Positions 6,974-13,316 of a stretch of 13,316 nt of DNA are shown here, in pieces. Source of the DNA: Prevotellamassilia sp. (GTDB lineage Bacteria > Bacteroidota > Bacteroidia > Bacteroidales > Bacteroidaceae); contig JAHAWW010000291.1 in the NCBI GenBank assembly GCA_018383375.1, forward strand, positions 1 through 13,316. The letters run 5' to 3'. A program made the translations under genes and the position numbers. The stretch's first letter is position 1. Each line of letters begins with the position of its first letter. The notes beneath the pieces are model-generated. The model was not told where the DNA came from, made no database searches, and saw nothing but the letters and a program-made list of their open reading frames with translations.

Positions 6974-7237
6974 TTAGGCTTCTCCTTGGGGCAATACGGA
7001 AACGACGCTGCGGTCAGCTTTACCGCGCTTGAAGTTAACTACGCCGTCAACGAGGGCATAAAGCGTATGGTCGCTGCCCATGCCTACGTTCTTGCCGGGA
7101 TGATGTACAGTACCGCGCTGACGCACGATGATGTTACCAGCGATGCAGGTCTGGCCACCCCAAATCTTAACGCCTAATCTCTGTGAAGCCGATTCACGGC
7201 CGTTCTTAGAACTACCAACACCTTTCTTATGTGCCAT
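6974..7237 (-). CDS. rpmA: 50S ribosomal protein L27
   Basis: An 87-residue large-subunit protein whose N-terminal tail reaches toward the peptidyl transferase centre. The sequence starts MAHKKGVGSSKNGRES and continues with the conserved SQRLGVKIWGGQ and GNIIVRQRGTVHHPGKNVGMG blocks. There is no N-terminal extension before AHKKG, so no processing step of the Firmicutes kind is expected. It lies 21 bases downstream of rplU, the usual pairing, and is followed by a terminator hairpin. Confidence 0.98.
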   Translation of the reverse strand: MAHKKGVGSSKNGRESASQRLGVKIWGGQTCIAGNIIVRQRGTVHHPGKNVGMGSDHTLYALVDGVVNFKRGKADRSVVSVLPQGEA

Positions 7238-7258
7238 TTTTCTGAGTCTTTAATAGGG

Positions 7259-7576
7259 TTAAGCGATTACTTGTTTAATTGTCAGTTGAGTGTACTGGTG
7301 GCGATAACCATTCAGTTTGCGATAGCCTTTGCGACGTTTTTTGTGGAAAACGAGCACTTTGTCGCCCTTAACGAGGGGATCAATCACTTCGCATACTACT
7401 TTGGCACCGGCTACGGTAGGAGCACCTACGGTAATCTGGCCGTTGTTGTCGACCAACAACACTTTCTCAAATTCAACAGTCTGACCGCCTTCGGCCTCGG
7501 CCATGTGGTTGACGAAGAGCTTCTTGCCTTCCTCTGCCTTGAACTGCTGACCGTTAATCTCTACGATTGCGTACAT
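7259..7576 (-). CDS. rplU: 50S ribosomal protein L21
   Basis: A 105-residue 23S rRNA-binding protein of the large subunit. Recognised by MYAIVEINGQQFKAEEGKK at the start, VLLVDNNGQITVGAPTV in the middle and the basic C-terminal KKRRKGYRKLNGYRHQYT segment that contacts rRNA. Length is standard. It heads the rplU-rpmA operon, with a promoter about 90 bases upstream and a leader that can form hairpins, which may serve expression control. Confidence 0.98.
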   Translation of the reverse strand: MYAIVEINGQQFKAEEGKKLFVNHMAEAEGGQTVEFEKVLLVDNNGQITVGAPTVAGAKVVCEVIDPLVKGDKVLVFHKKRRKGYRKLNGYRHQYTQLTIKQVIA

Positions 7577-7593
7577 TATATCTATGTGTATAA

Positions 7594-7671
7594 ACGGGTT
7601 TTACCGGGAGGCGGACTGCAACCGCAGTCTCTTGTTTAGCCCCTTCGGCCTCTAAATGCGGGGCAAAATTA
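7594..7671 (-). promoter_or_regulatory. rplU promoter and structured leader
   Basis: The -7 box TAATTTTG (complement of 7664-7671) matches TAnnTTTG; a CTTG lies 18 bases upstream of it. Transcription would start near 7657, giving a leader of about 80 bases. Within the leader a perfect 6-bp stem with a GGUU loop is seen in the RNA (GACTGC 7614-7619, GCAGTC 7624-7629). There is also a weaker CGG/CCG stem at about 7595-7607. Position and structure fit a ribosomal-protein leader, but I cannot assign it to a known family. Confidence 0.5.
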
Positions 7672-7722
7672 CAATATTTTTTTCAACTGCAAGTCCAAAC
7701 GTGTTCTTTTTTTGCTCTTTAC

Positions 7723-7762
7723 AAAATAATATTGGGAGAGAAATGCGTTTCTCTCCCAATAT
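7723..7762 (-). terminator. Terminator of the GH20 gene
   Basis: ATATTGGGAGAGAAA (7729-7743) and TTTCTCTCCCAATAT (7748-7762) form a perfect 15-bp stem with a 4-base loop. On the minus strand the stem is followed by TATTTTGT, a modest U tract. It begins 27 bases past the GH20 stop and lies upstream of the rplU promoter, so it separates the two units. Confidence 0.8.
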
Positions 7763-7789
7763 ATTGATGGTGTGATGGTATCACTTGGA

Positions 7790-10700
7790 TTATTTCACCA
7801 GAACCTTTTGACCGTTGATGATATAAATACCACCCTTCGACACGCCTTTGACACGGCGGCCACTGAGGTCAACGATGATGGTTTGGCCGGCTTTGCCTTC
7901 AGAGAGGACGTCGCCAATGCCGTCAACCACGTTTTCCTTATAGACGACTTTGACTGTCACATTGTCGGCCACGGCCGTGAGGGCATCGGCACCAACAATC
8001 TGCTGCAGTGTGTAGTTGTCGATGGTGGGGGCATTAAGCACGTAAGCCTCGCCTGCCTTCACCATAGCTTTCGTCTGAGCGGCAACAGCCACATCGTTTT
8101 CGTCGACATACTGAATAATCACGTCGAAATAAGGCTCAACGAAGTATTCGAATACTTTGTAGGGGTGACCGGGGTCGTTCCAGCCTACGAGTGCACCATT
8201 GTCAAGACCATCCCAGCAAACGCCGTTGGTGCCTTTAATCTTAAAGGTGCCATCGCTGTTTTTGGTGAAGGTCCAAACTGCGCCGCTAGTTGACAAGGTC
8301 GGAGCCACAGCTTGCGTAGTCATTGAAGGCACATAGAGTCCGACGAGCTCATTTTTAACCTTGAAACCACTTCCAGAGGCTTCGAGAGTCCATACGGTAT
8401 AGGGGTCTGCACCGTTTTCGACGCTCTTGACAGAGTAAACCTTATTGTCGGTGGGCACTACGCGGCGGTAGCCGTAGCGGTCGGCATGGGCATCGTAAAT
8501 CACGTAACTCTTGCCGGCTTCAACTGCTTCAACTGCTTCGCCGAGTTTCTTCACACCGAAGTGACCGGTGGTTGAATACACGGCATTGATGATGGTGTCT
8601 TTATCCAACGTCATGGTGGCACCGTCGGCCACGTCGGCTGATACGAAGGTGAAGTAGGGCAACTCAGGCAAAGCCACCGTATAGGTTTCGCCTACCGGAG
8701 AAGCGTCTTCAAGCGTCTCTACCAAGGCACCATTCTCTGTGCGGCAGATGGTCGTTACGGCATAAGCTGAGCGCTGATAAACCACGGTCACAACGTTGTC
8801 TTCTGCCGTGGCGCTCTTGACGGTGTGGTTTTTGATTTCAGGGCAAAGCGGAGTCAATTCGGTCACGTCTTCGGCCACGCTACGCTTGAAGCTGCCGAGT
8901 GAGTTGCCGTTTTCATCTTCACAGTTGAAGGTCACAACCTTGACGGGAATAATTGTCCAAGCTGCACCCTGCAGGCGCACAGCATTGGCGCCGCCGACGG
9001 TTGAACCGGAACTGATGACAGAGGGCTGTGTGCCGGAGTTGGCAGGTACGGGGAACATATTCCTTCCGGCAGAAGCAAAGGTGAAGTCTTCTTCATCGAT
9101 GTTCCAAATCAGCGTCTGCACCGTTTCGGCAGTGGCCATAGCTACGGGATAGCCGACTTTGCCGGTGGCTGAAGAGGCGGGCGCACCAATGTAGCGGCCT
9201 GTCTCCACATTCTTGAGGGCGAGTGTATCGAGACCGTCGGCACCCATCTTGGTGCTGGTCACTTCCCACGCGGTGTTGGCCCACACGTCGGTGGAGTGGC
9301 GCAGATTGGCACTGGTGCCATCGTCCACGATAGAGATGTTTTCAAATCCGTCTACCGAGCAGACAAACTGATAGGTCTTGCCGACTTCGGGCACACCGAG
9401 CGACTGTTTAAAGGTGACGTAGGCGGCGTCGAGCTGAGCAGCATAGGCAGCGAGTTGGTCTGCGGTCATGGCGTCGAGATTGACATCGGCCACCACGCCT
9501 TGGAGAGCGGCGGCTTCGGTAGCACCATAACGTCCAAGCTGTTTGTCGCTGCCGGTGTAGGTCTTGGCCTTGCTTAGCACAGCCTTCACTTCGGCTACCT
9601 TTGCGGCCACTTCGGCATTGTCTACAATCTCAAAGTCAGGCACGCAAGTCCACAAACCACCGTTGCCGTCGGCAGGGTTTCCATAGACATTGACCGCATA
9701 ACCTTGTCCGCCAAGAGAGGCGTTGAGATATTTCGTGGTCAAGTTTTTGCTATTGATGCTATAATAATAGTTGTCGCCATTCTGACCATAACCACTTGCA
9801 TGCTGTGCCAAGAGGAAGTCGTAATGTTTGGCATTTGGGTCATAGGTCCACCGGCCTGCGTTGCTGTCGACAGTCGGTGTAGAATTGAGTGAGCCTGTAG
9901 GCTCGGCTCTGCAGACCAGCGCGTAATAGCCGGGGTTGTTAGGGTCTTCTTCAAAGGCCCAGAACTGATAGTCGTAGGCGGCATCGCCCTCGTTGACCTG
10001 AGCGGCGGTCCAGATGATATTCACAGCAGCGCCATTGCCACTCTTGTCAGCAATAATTGGAGAGCCTTCGCGCAACAGTTCGATGCACTTGCCGGCACGC
10101 TCACCGGTAGCGTTGGTCACCAAGCGATAATAATAAGGAGTTGCGGCGGTCGAAGACTTGGGCATCACCATACCTTGAGGATCACTGCCCTCGCCCATAT
10201 AGTCCTTATTATAAAGGTAGCCACCATAGTTGAGCAGCACGCTATCGGCGGTGATGCGCTTACAGAAGCTGGTGAAGTCTTTCTTGTTTTTGGGTGTCCA
10301 ACCGGCCTCTGCTATGGCAATCAAGCGCGGCAGGGCAAGATATTCCATATATTCGCGGTCTGAGACGTGCTCGGTCCAGAAGGTTCCCTGCACACCGGTG
10401 TAATATTTGGCATTTTCGGCAGTAATGTTGTCACCGCAGGCTTCTTCGTTATAAGTTTTCTGAACGTTGTCGGTACCGTCACCGGCGCCGGGAGGCTCGT
10501 TGGGGTCGGTGCTTTGTTTGCGGTTGATATAGTAAGGTCCCCAAGGCGTATAGACGTTGTTGAGCTTGAGACCGGCTGCCTGAGCGGCCGAAGAAGCGGC
10601 TGGCATCCAGCAGAAGACAGTGGCTTCGGCCTGCTGGATGAGTTGGGTGTCTGCACCTGAAGCCGAGATGGCTTCGTTCCACACCACGAGTTTGCGGCCA

Positions 10701-11839
10701 TTGGCTTTGATGAAGTCACCCATGTCTTTGATGAAGTGACTCTGCAGGGCGCGATAGCTGGAGAGGCCGAGTTGCTGATACATGGTCTGACAGGCGGCAT
10801 TGCCTTCCCAGGCAGAGGTAGGACATTCGTCGCCACCGATGTGAATGTATTCGTAGGGGAAGATATCCATCAACTCAGTGAGGATATCTTTGCAGAACTG
10901 CACGGCTGCAGAATCAGCCACATTGAGCACGTCGGCAGAGATACCGCCGTCAATCCACACTGAGCGTGAGGCGTTGGGAGTGCAACTATACTCGGGATAG
11001 GCCACGAGGGCTGCGGTGAAGTGACCGGGCATATCGATTTCGGGGATGATTTCGATATGACGCTCTTTGGCATAGGCCACAACGTCTCTAAGCTGCTCCT
11101 GGGTGTAGAAGTAGGGTCCGTAGGGTTTGTTAATCCAATATTGTCCCTGTTCCAAGTCGGTGAAGCGACTGTTGGGCGCGATGCTTCCCACGCTGGTAAG
11201 TTTGGGATACTTCTTGATTTCGACACGCCAGCCCTGGTCGTCTGAGAGGTGCCAGTGGAAGCGGTTCATCTTGTAGTAGGACATCACGTCAATCATACGT
11301 TTCACTTCGTCGATGGTGAAGAAGTGGCGCGACACGTCGAGCATGAAACCACGATAGCTGAAACGCGGTTGGTCGACGATATTCACCACCGGCAAAGCAT
11401 AGCTGGTGACGGCGGCGTCTTGTTTGCCGGCCATCACATTGGCGGGCAACATTTTCTTCACGCTCTGGAAAGCGAAATAAAGACCGATGGGTGCGCTGGC
11501 TTCGATAGCCACGCTACTTGAGGTCACGGTGAGTTTGTAGCCCTCTTCGGCTCTATCAGCAGCATAAGCCACGCTGAAGAGCGCGTCAGTGGCAGCATTG
11601 TCCACCGTGGCGGTGTAGCCCGTGGCGGCATTGAAGGCTTCCACAAACTTCGTCACCTCGGCAGCCATCTCGTCTGAGAGTCCCGAAGTGGCAATCTTGA
11701 ATTGTTGCGGCAAGACCAACTCTCCCGTGCCTTGTGTCATGCTCAAAGGCGTCGGGGTGAGGTTTACAAACTGCTGAGCTGCCGCTGCAAAGGGCAGACA
11801 CATCAACAGCATAAACAGTCCGAGTAATCTGTTTTTCAT
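7790..11839 (-). CDS. Secreted multidomain beta-N-acetylhexosaminidase, GH20
   Basis: A 1349-residue exported glycosidase expected to release terminal beta-linked GlcNAc or GalNAc from host glycans by substrate-assisted catalysis. Domains: signal peptide 1-21 (MKNRLLGLFMLLMCLPFAAA then AQQ); GH20 N-terminal alpha/beta domain about 25-150; catalytic barrel about 155-515 with R163, H195/H197, the catalytic pair D337-E338 in HIGGDECP, W387 and W488. All expected active-site residues are present. Beyond it: a beta-rich region 560-735; a helical segment 740-815; a second beta-rich module 818-965; two Ig/MucBP-like repeats 966-1092; a third beta-rich module 1100-1233; another MucBP-like repeat 1236-1302; and a 35-residue tail ending DLSGRRV...GIYIINGQKVLVK, which resembles type IX secretion C-terminal signals. 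Module borders are estimates. It is transcribed alone. Confidence 0.93.
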   Translation of the reverse strand: MKNRLLGLFMLLMCLPFAAAAQQFVNLTPTPLSMTQGTGELVLPQQFKIATSGLSDEMAAEVTKFVEAFNAATGYTATVDNAATDALFSVAYAADRAEEGYKLTVTSSSVAIEASAPIGLYFAFQSVKKMLPANVMAGKQDAAVTSYALPVVNIVDQPRFSYRGFMLDVSRHFFTIDEVKRMIDVMSYYKMNRFHWHLSDDQGWRVEIKKYPKLTSVGSIAPNSRFTDLEQGQYWINKPYGPYFYTQEQLRDVVAYAKERHIEIIPEIDMPGHFTAALVAYPEYSCTPNASRSVWIDGGISADVLNVADSAAVQFCKDILTELMDIFPYEYIHIGGDECPTSAWEGNAACQTMYQQLGLSSYRALQSHFIKDMGDFIKANGRKLVVWNEAISASGADTQLIQQAEATVFCWMPAASSAAQAAGLKLNNVYTPWGPYYINRKQSTDPNEPPGAGDGTDNVQKTYNEEACGDNITAENAKYYTGVQGTFWTEHVSDREYMEYLALPRLIAIAEAGWTPKNKKDFTSFCKRITADSVLLNYGGYLYNKDYMGEGSDPQGMVMPKSSTAATPYYYRLVTNATGERAGKCIELLREGSPIIADKSGNGAAVNIIWTAAQVNEGDAAYDYQFWAFEEDPNNPGYYALVCRAEPTGSLNSTPTVDSNAGRWTYDPNAKHYDFLLAQHASGYGQNGDNYYYSINSKNLTTKYLNASLGGQGYAVNVYGNPADGNGGLWTCVPDFEIVDNAEVAAKVAEVKAVLSKAKTYTGSDKQLGRYGATEAAALQGVVADVNLDAMTADQLAAYAAQLDAAYVTFKQSLGVPEVGKTYQFVCSVDGFENISIVDDGTSANLRHSTDVWANTAWEVTSTKMGADGLDTLALKNVETGRYIGAPASSATGKVGYPVAMATAETVQTLIWNIDEEDFTFASAGRNMFPVPANSGTQPSVISSGSTVGGANAVRLQGAAWTIIPVKVVTFNCEDENGNSLGSFKRSVAEDVTELTPLCPEIKNHTVKSATAEDNVVTVVYQRSAYAVTTICRTENGALVETLEDASPVGETYTVALPELPYFTFVSADVADGATMTLDKDTIINAVYSTTGHFGVKKLGEAVEAVEAGKSYVIYDAHADRYGYRRVVPTDNKVYSVKSVENGADPYTVWTLEASGSGFKVKNELVGLYVPSMTTQAVAPTLSTSGAVWTFTKNSDGTFKIKGTNGVCWDGLDNGALVGWNDPGHPYKVFEYFVEPYFDVIIQYVDENDVAVAAQTKAMVKAGEAYVLNAPTIDNYTLQQIVGADALTAVADNVTVKVVYKENVVDGIGDVLSEGKAGQTIIVDLSGRRVKGVSKGGIYIINGQKVLVK

Positions 11840-11939
11840 AGAAACAATTAAGGTTGTAAAGAATGAATAAATAAAGAAGATTCAAGATGAAAGGCACGAC
11901 ACTTTGGCACCGCGCACAAAATGTGCCTATAAGATGGGG
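11840..11939 (-). other. Untranslated leader of the GH20 mRNA
   Basis: About 95 bases separate the predicted start of transcription (near 11934) from the ATG at 11839. The leader can fold through GGCAC (11906-11910) with GTGCC (11923-11927), or instead through GCAC (11914-11917) with GTGC (11923-11926); another GGCAC occurs at 11893-11897. The part next to the start codon is A/T-rich and unstructured, as is usual in this phylum. No known riboswitch is recognised. Confidence 0.35.
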
Positions 11940-11972
11940 CAAATATACAACATATTTGATAAAACAAACAAA
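11940..11972 (-). promoter_or_regulatory. Promoter of the GH20 gene
   Basis: On the minus strand: TTTG, 21 bases, TATATTTG. Both boxes match the Bacteroidetes consensus exactly and the spacing is within 19-21. This is the best promoter in the window by match. A second TTTG lies four bases closer, with 17-base spacing. Confidence 0.75.
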
Positions 11973-12094
11973 CTTTCACCTCCAAAATCACCATGGGCAG
12001 GCCAAAGGCTGCAGGTCGGGGGTAATATGCTAATTTAACATAAGATAGGATGCGGTTCGGCAATCTAAACAAGCTTATTGCGCTCACCTTTCAC

Positions 12095-12102
12095 TATCTT
12101 TG
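12095..12102 (+). promoter_or_regulatory. -7 box of menA, directly abutting the start codon
   Basis: TATCTTTG is an exact TAnnTTTG match and ends four bases before the menA ATG at 12107. In this phylum transcription starts several bases after the box, so the mRNA would begin at or very near the ATG. The -33 region lacks a clear TTTG at 19-21 bases. Confidence 0.55.
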
Positions 12103-12106
12103 CATT

Positions 12107-12994
12107 ATGATTTCTACCATTCATCAAAATTCGTTTCGCGCGTGGCTGTTGGCGGCTCGGCCAAAGACGCTCACGGCTGCGCTCATTCCCGTGGTCACGT
12201 CATCGGCTTTAGCTTATAGCCATTCGGCCTTCAGCTGGGTGCCGGCCGTGCTGTGCGTAGTCTTTGCCGCATTGATGCAAATAGCGGCCAATTTCATCAA
12301 CGACCTTTTTGATTTTCTCAAAGGAACCGACGGCCCCGAGCGACTCGGCCCGAAACGGGCCTGTGCCCAAGGTTGGATTAGCGTGAAGGCCATGCGCATA
12401 GGCATCGGAGTGGCATTGGTTTTGGCCTGTAGTGCCGGTCTTTGTCTGCTTCCTTATGGCGGCTGGACGTTGGTGTTGCTGGGAGTCGCTTGCGTGGTTT
12501 TCGCTTTTCTCTACACCACGCTGTTGAGTTATTGTGGCTTTGGCGACGTATTGGTATGGGTGTTTTTCGGATTTGTTCCGGTGGCTGGTACCTACTATGT
12601 CCAGGCCGGCAGTTTTCCGGCCGAGGTGTGGTGGCTTGCAGCTGCTTCGGGTTTGGCTACAGACACACTGCTTGTGCTCAACAACTTTCGCGACCGCGAC
12701 ACCGACCGCACAGCCGGCAAACGCACCATCATCGTGGTCTTGGGAGAGCGTTTCGGCAGTCTATTTTATTTGGGGCAAGGCGTGGCAGCCTATCTGTGTG
12801 TGGCGGCACTGACGTTCTATAGTTACCGTTTCGCCGCCATTTTACCTGCAGTCTATCTCATTCCTCACTTCTTGACTTGGCGCGAAATGGTGCGCATCGA
12901 CCGAGGCATGGCACTCAACCGCATTTTGGGCTTAACGTCGCGCAACATGCTCTTTTTTGCCTTGCTCGTGGCAGCGGCATTGTTACTAGAATGA
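12107..12994 (+). CDS. menA: 1,4-dihydroxy-2-naphthoate polyprenyltransferase
   Basis: An inner-membrane UbiA-family prenyltransferase that attaches the isoprenoid chain to DHNA, forming demethylmenaquinone for anaerobic respiration. The 295-residue length is typical. The N-terminal FRAWLLAARPKTLTAALIPV (10-29) is characteristic of MenA. The first aspartate motif is N62-x-x-N65-D66-x-x-D69 followed by KGTD, and the second is NNFRDRDTDRTAGKRT at 192-207; both bind the Mg-diphosphate. Several hydrophobic helices (for example 44-60, 98-115, 121-140, 147-165 and the C-terminal end) fit a multi-helix membrane protein. The start at 12107 is chosen over an in-frame ATG 57 bases upstream, because that one precedes the promoter and adds residues unlike MenA. 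It is the only plus-strand gene. Confidence 0.94.
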   Translation: MISTIHQNSFRAWLLAARPKTLTAALIPVVTSSALAYSHSAFSWVPAVLCVVFAALMQIAANFINDLFDFLKGTDGPERLGPKRACAQGWISVKAMRIGIGVALVLACSAGLCLLPYGGWTLVLLGVACVVFAFLYTTLLSYCGFGDVLVWVFFGFVPVAGTYYVQAGSFPAEVWWLAAASGLATDTLLVLNNFRDRDTDRTAGKRTIIVVLGERFGSLFYLGQGVAAYLCVAALTFYSYRFAAILPAVYLIPHFLTWREMVRIDRGMALNRILGLTSRNMLFFALLVAAALLLE

Positions 12995-13192
12995 CCTCTC
13001 TGCGGCTCAATCCTTACGCCAAAAAAGAAGTGGCGAAAACCGTTCAACTCTGCACAAATTGGCAGAAATTCGCCATTTCATCGCAGATTTTGGATGTAGA
13101 GTTGCCCGTTCAAACTATGCACAACCTCACATTCATGCCGGCATTCTGCACAGCAAAGGCTGTCACACCATAAAGCCATCCTTTTGAGACAG

Positions 13193-13201
13193 TGTGGATA
13201 A
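13193..13201 (-). promoter_or_regulatory. DnaA-box-like 9-mer
   Basis: The complement reads TTATCCACA, identical to the canonical DnaA box. It is alone: no second match is seen nearby, so it is not an origin. It lies about 40 bases upstream of the next -7 box and could be a titration or regulatory site, or chance. Confidence 0.3.
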
Positions 13202-13241
13202 AAAACCGCCCCAAAACGTGTCCGGTGGTTAATAAAGTTGC

Positions 13242-13249
13242 TAACTTTG
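13242..13249 (+). promoter_or_regulatory. -7 box for a gene beyond the right edge
   Basis: TAACTTTG on the plus strand matches TAnnTTTG. No ATG occurs between it and the window end, so any gene it serves starts at or beyond 13317 with a leader of more than 60 bases. A convincing -33 box is not seen. Confidence 0.4.
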
Positions 13250-13316
13250 GCTTGTTATCATACGCTCATTGGCTCATTCGTCTACCCCTAATTCGCCATT
13301 TCCTTCACGCTTTATA

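Larger units (their letters stand above)
12995..13316. other. Gene-free stretch after menA with short degenerate repeats
   Basis: No convincing coding region on either strand; the longer open frames here have no recognisable composition. Seen: two near-identical direct repeats, CCGTTCAACTCTGCACAA (13040-13057) and CCGTTCAAACTATGCACAA (13106-13124). A 13-base direct repeat AATTCGCCATTTC occurs at 13067-13079 and 13290-13302. An 11-base imperfect inverted repeat is formed by GAAGTGGCGAA (13027-13037) and 13069-13079. No clear terminator for menA with a T tract is seen. Confidence 0.5.

Noticed and set aside
7772..8293. 173-codon open frame on the plus strand
   Set aside because: Antisense to the GH20 C-terminus; long antisense frames are expected in GC-balanced coding DNA and the peptide has no recognisable features.
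8519..8536. Tandem 9-base duplication in the GH20 gene
   Set aside because: It only repeats three residues (EAVEAVEAG) in a linker between modules; such slips are common and in frame.
13193..13201. Replication origin signalled by a DnaA box
   Set aside because: Only one box is present, with no AT-rich unwinding region or dnaA/dnaN neighbours.

Overview
The window looks like chromosomal DNA from a member of the Bacteroidales, most likely Prevotellaceae. Three things point there: promoters of the Bacteroidetes sigma-ABfr type (TAnnTTTG at -7) sit before almost every transcription unit; Shine-Dalgarno sequences are not evident; and the proteins are of Bacteroidales type, including a large secreted GH20 hexosaminidase with a 'DLSGRRV...GIYIINGQKVLVK' tail. 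Genus is an inference from protein resemblance, not from a search. I see no prophage, insertion sequence, CRISPR array, rRNA or tRNA.

Layout, left to right (all genes on the minus strand except menA). (1) 1-70 is the 5' end of a malic enzyme gene. Its upstream region (71-433) holds a tandem repeat of 84-base period, and the proximal copy supplies a good promoter. (2) 434-1012 is thymidine kinase with its own promoter. (3) 1205-2116 is a sugar-phosphate nucleotidyltransferase with its own promoter and an intrinsic terminator. (4) 2239-6806 is a tight five-gene run read leftwards: flavin-reductase-like protein, small MerR-type regulator, RadA, COG2509-type FAD dehydrogenase, and an HD protein resembling small alarmone hydrolases (MESH1/SpoT). 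Gaps are 10 to 28 bases, and one promoter is visible, in front of the flavin-reductase-like gene. (5) 6974-7576 is the rplU-rpmA ribosomal protein operon with a structured leader and a terminator hairpin. (6) 7790-11839 encodes the 1349-residue exported GH20 enzyme, with a strong promoter, a leader of about 95 bases and a perfect 15-bp terminator stem. (7) 12107-12994 (+) is menA, whose -7 box ends only four bases before the start codon. (8) 12995-13316 has no gene. It holds short degenerate repeats, a perfect DnaA-box 9-mer and a -7 box that probably serves a gene beyond the right edge.

Functionally this is mostly housekeeping (nucleotide salvage, ribosome, menaquinone synthesis, recombination repair) plus one glycan-degrading enzyme. 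I do not see a clear novel system. The points most worth following are the promoter-carrying tandem repeat, the HD alarmone-hydrolase-like gene in the radA operon, the probable leaderless menA transcript, and the accessory architecture of the GH20 protein.
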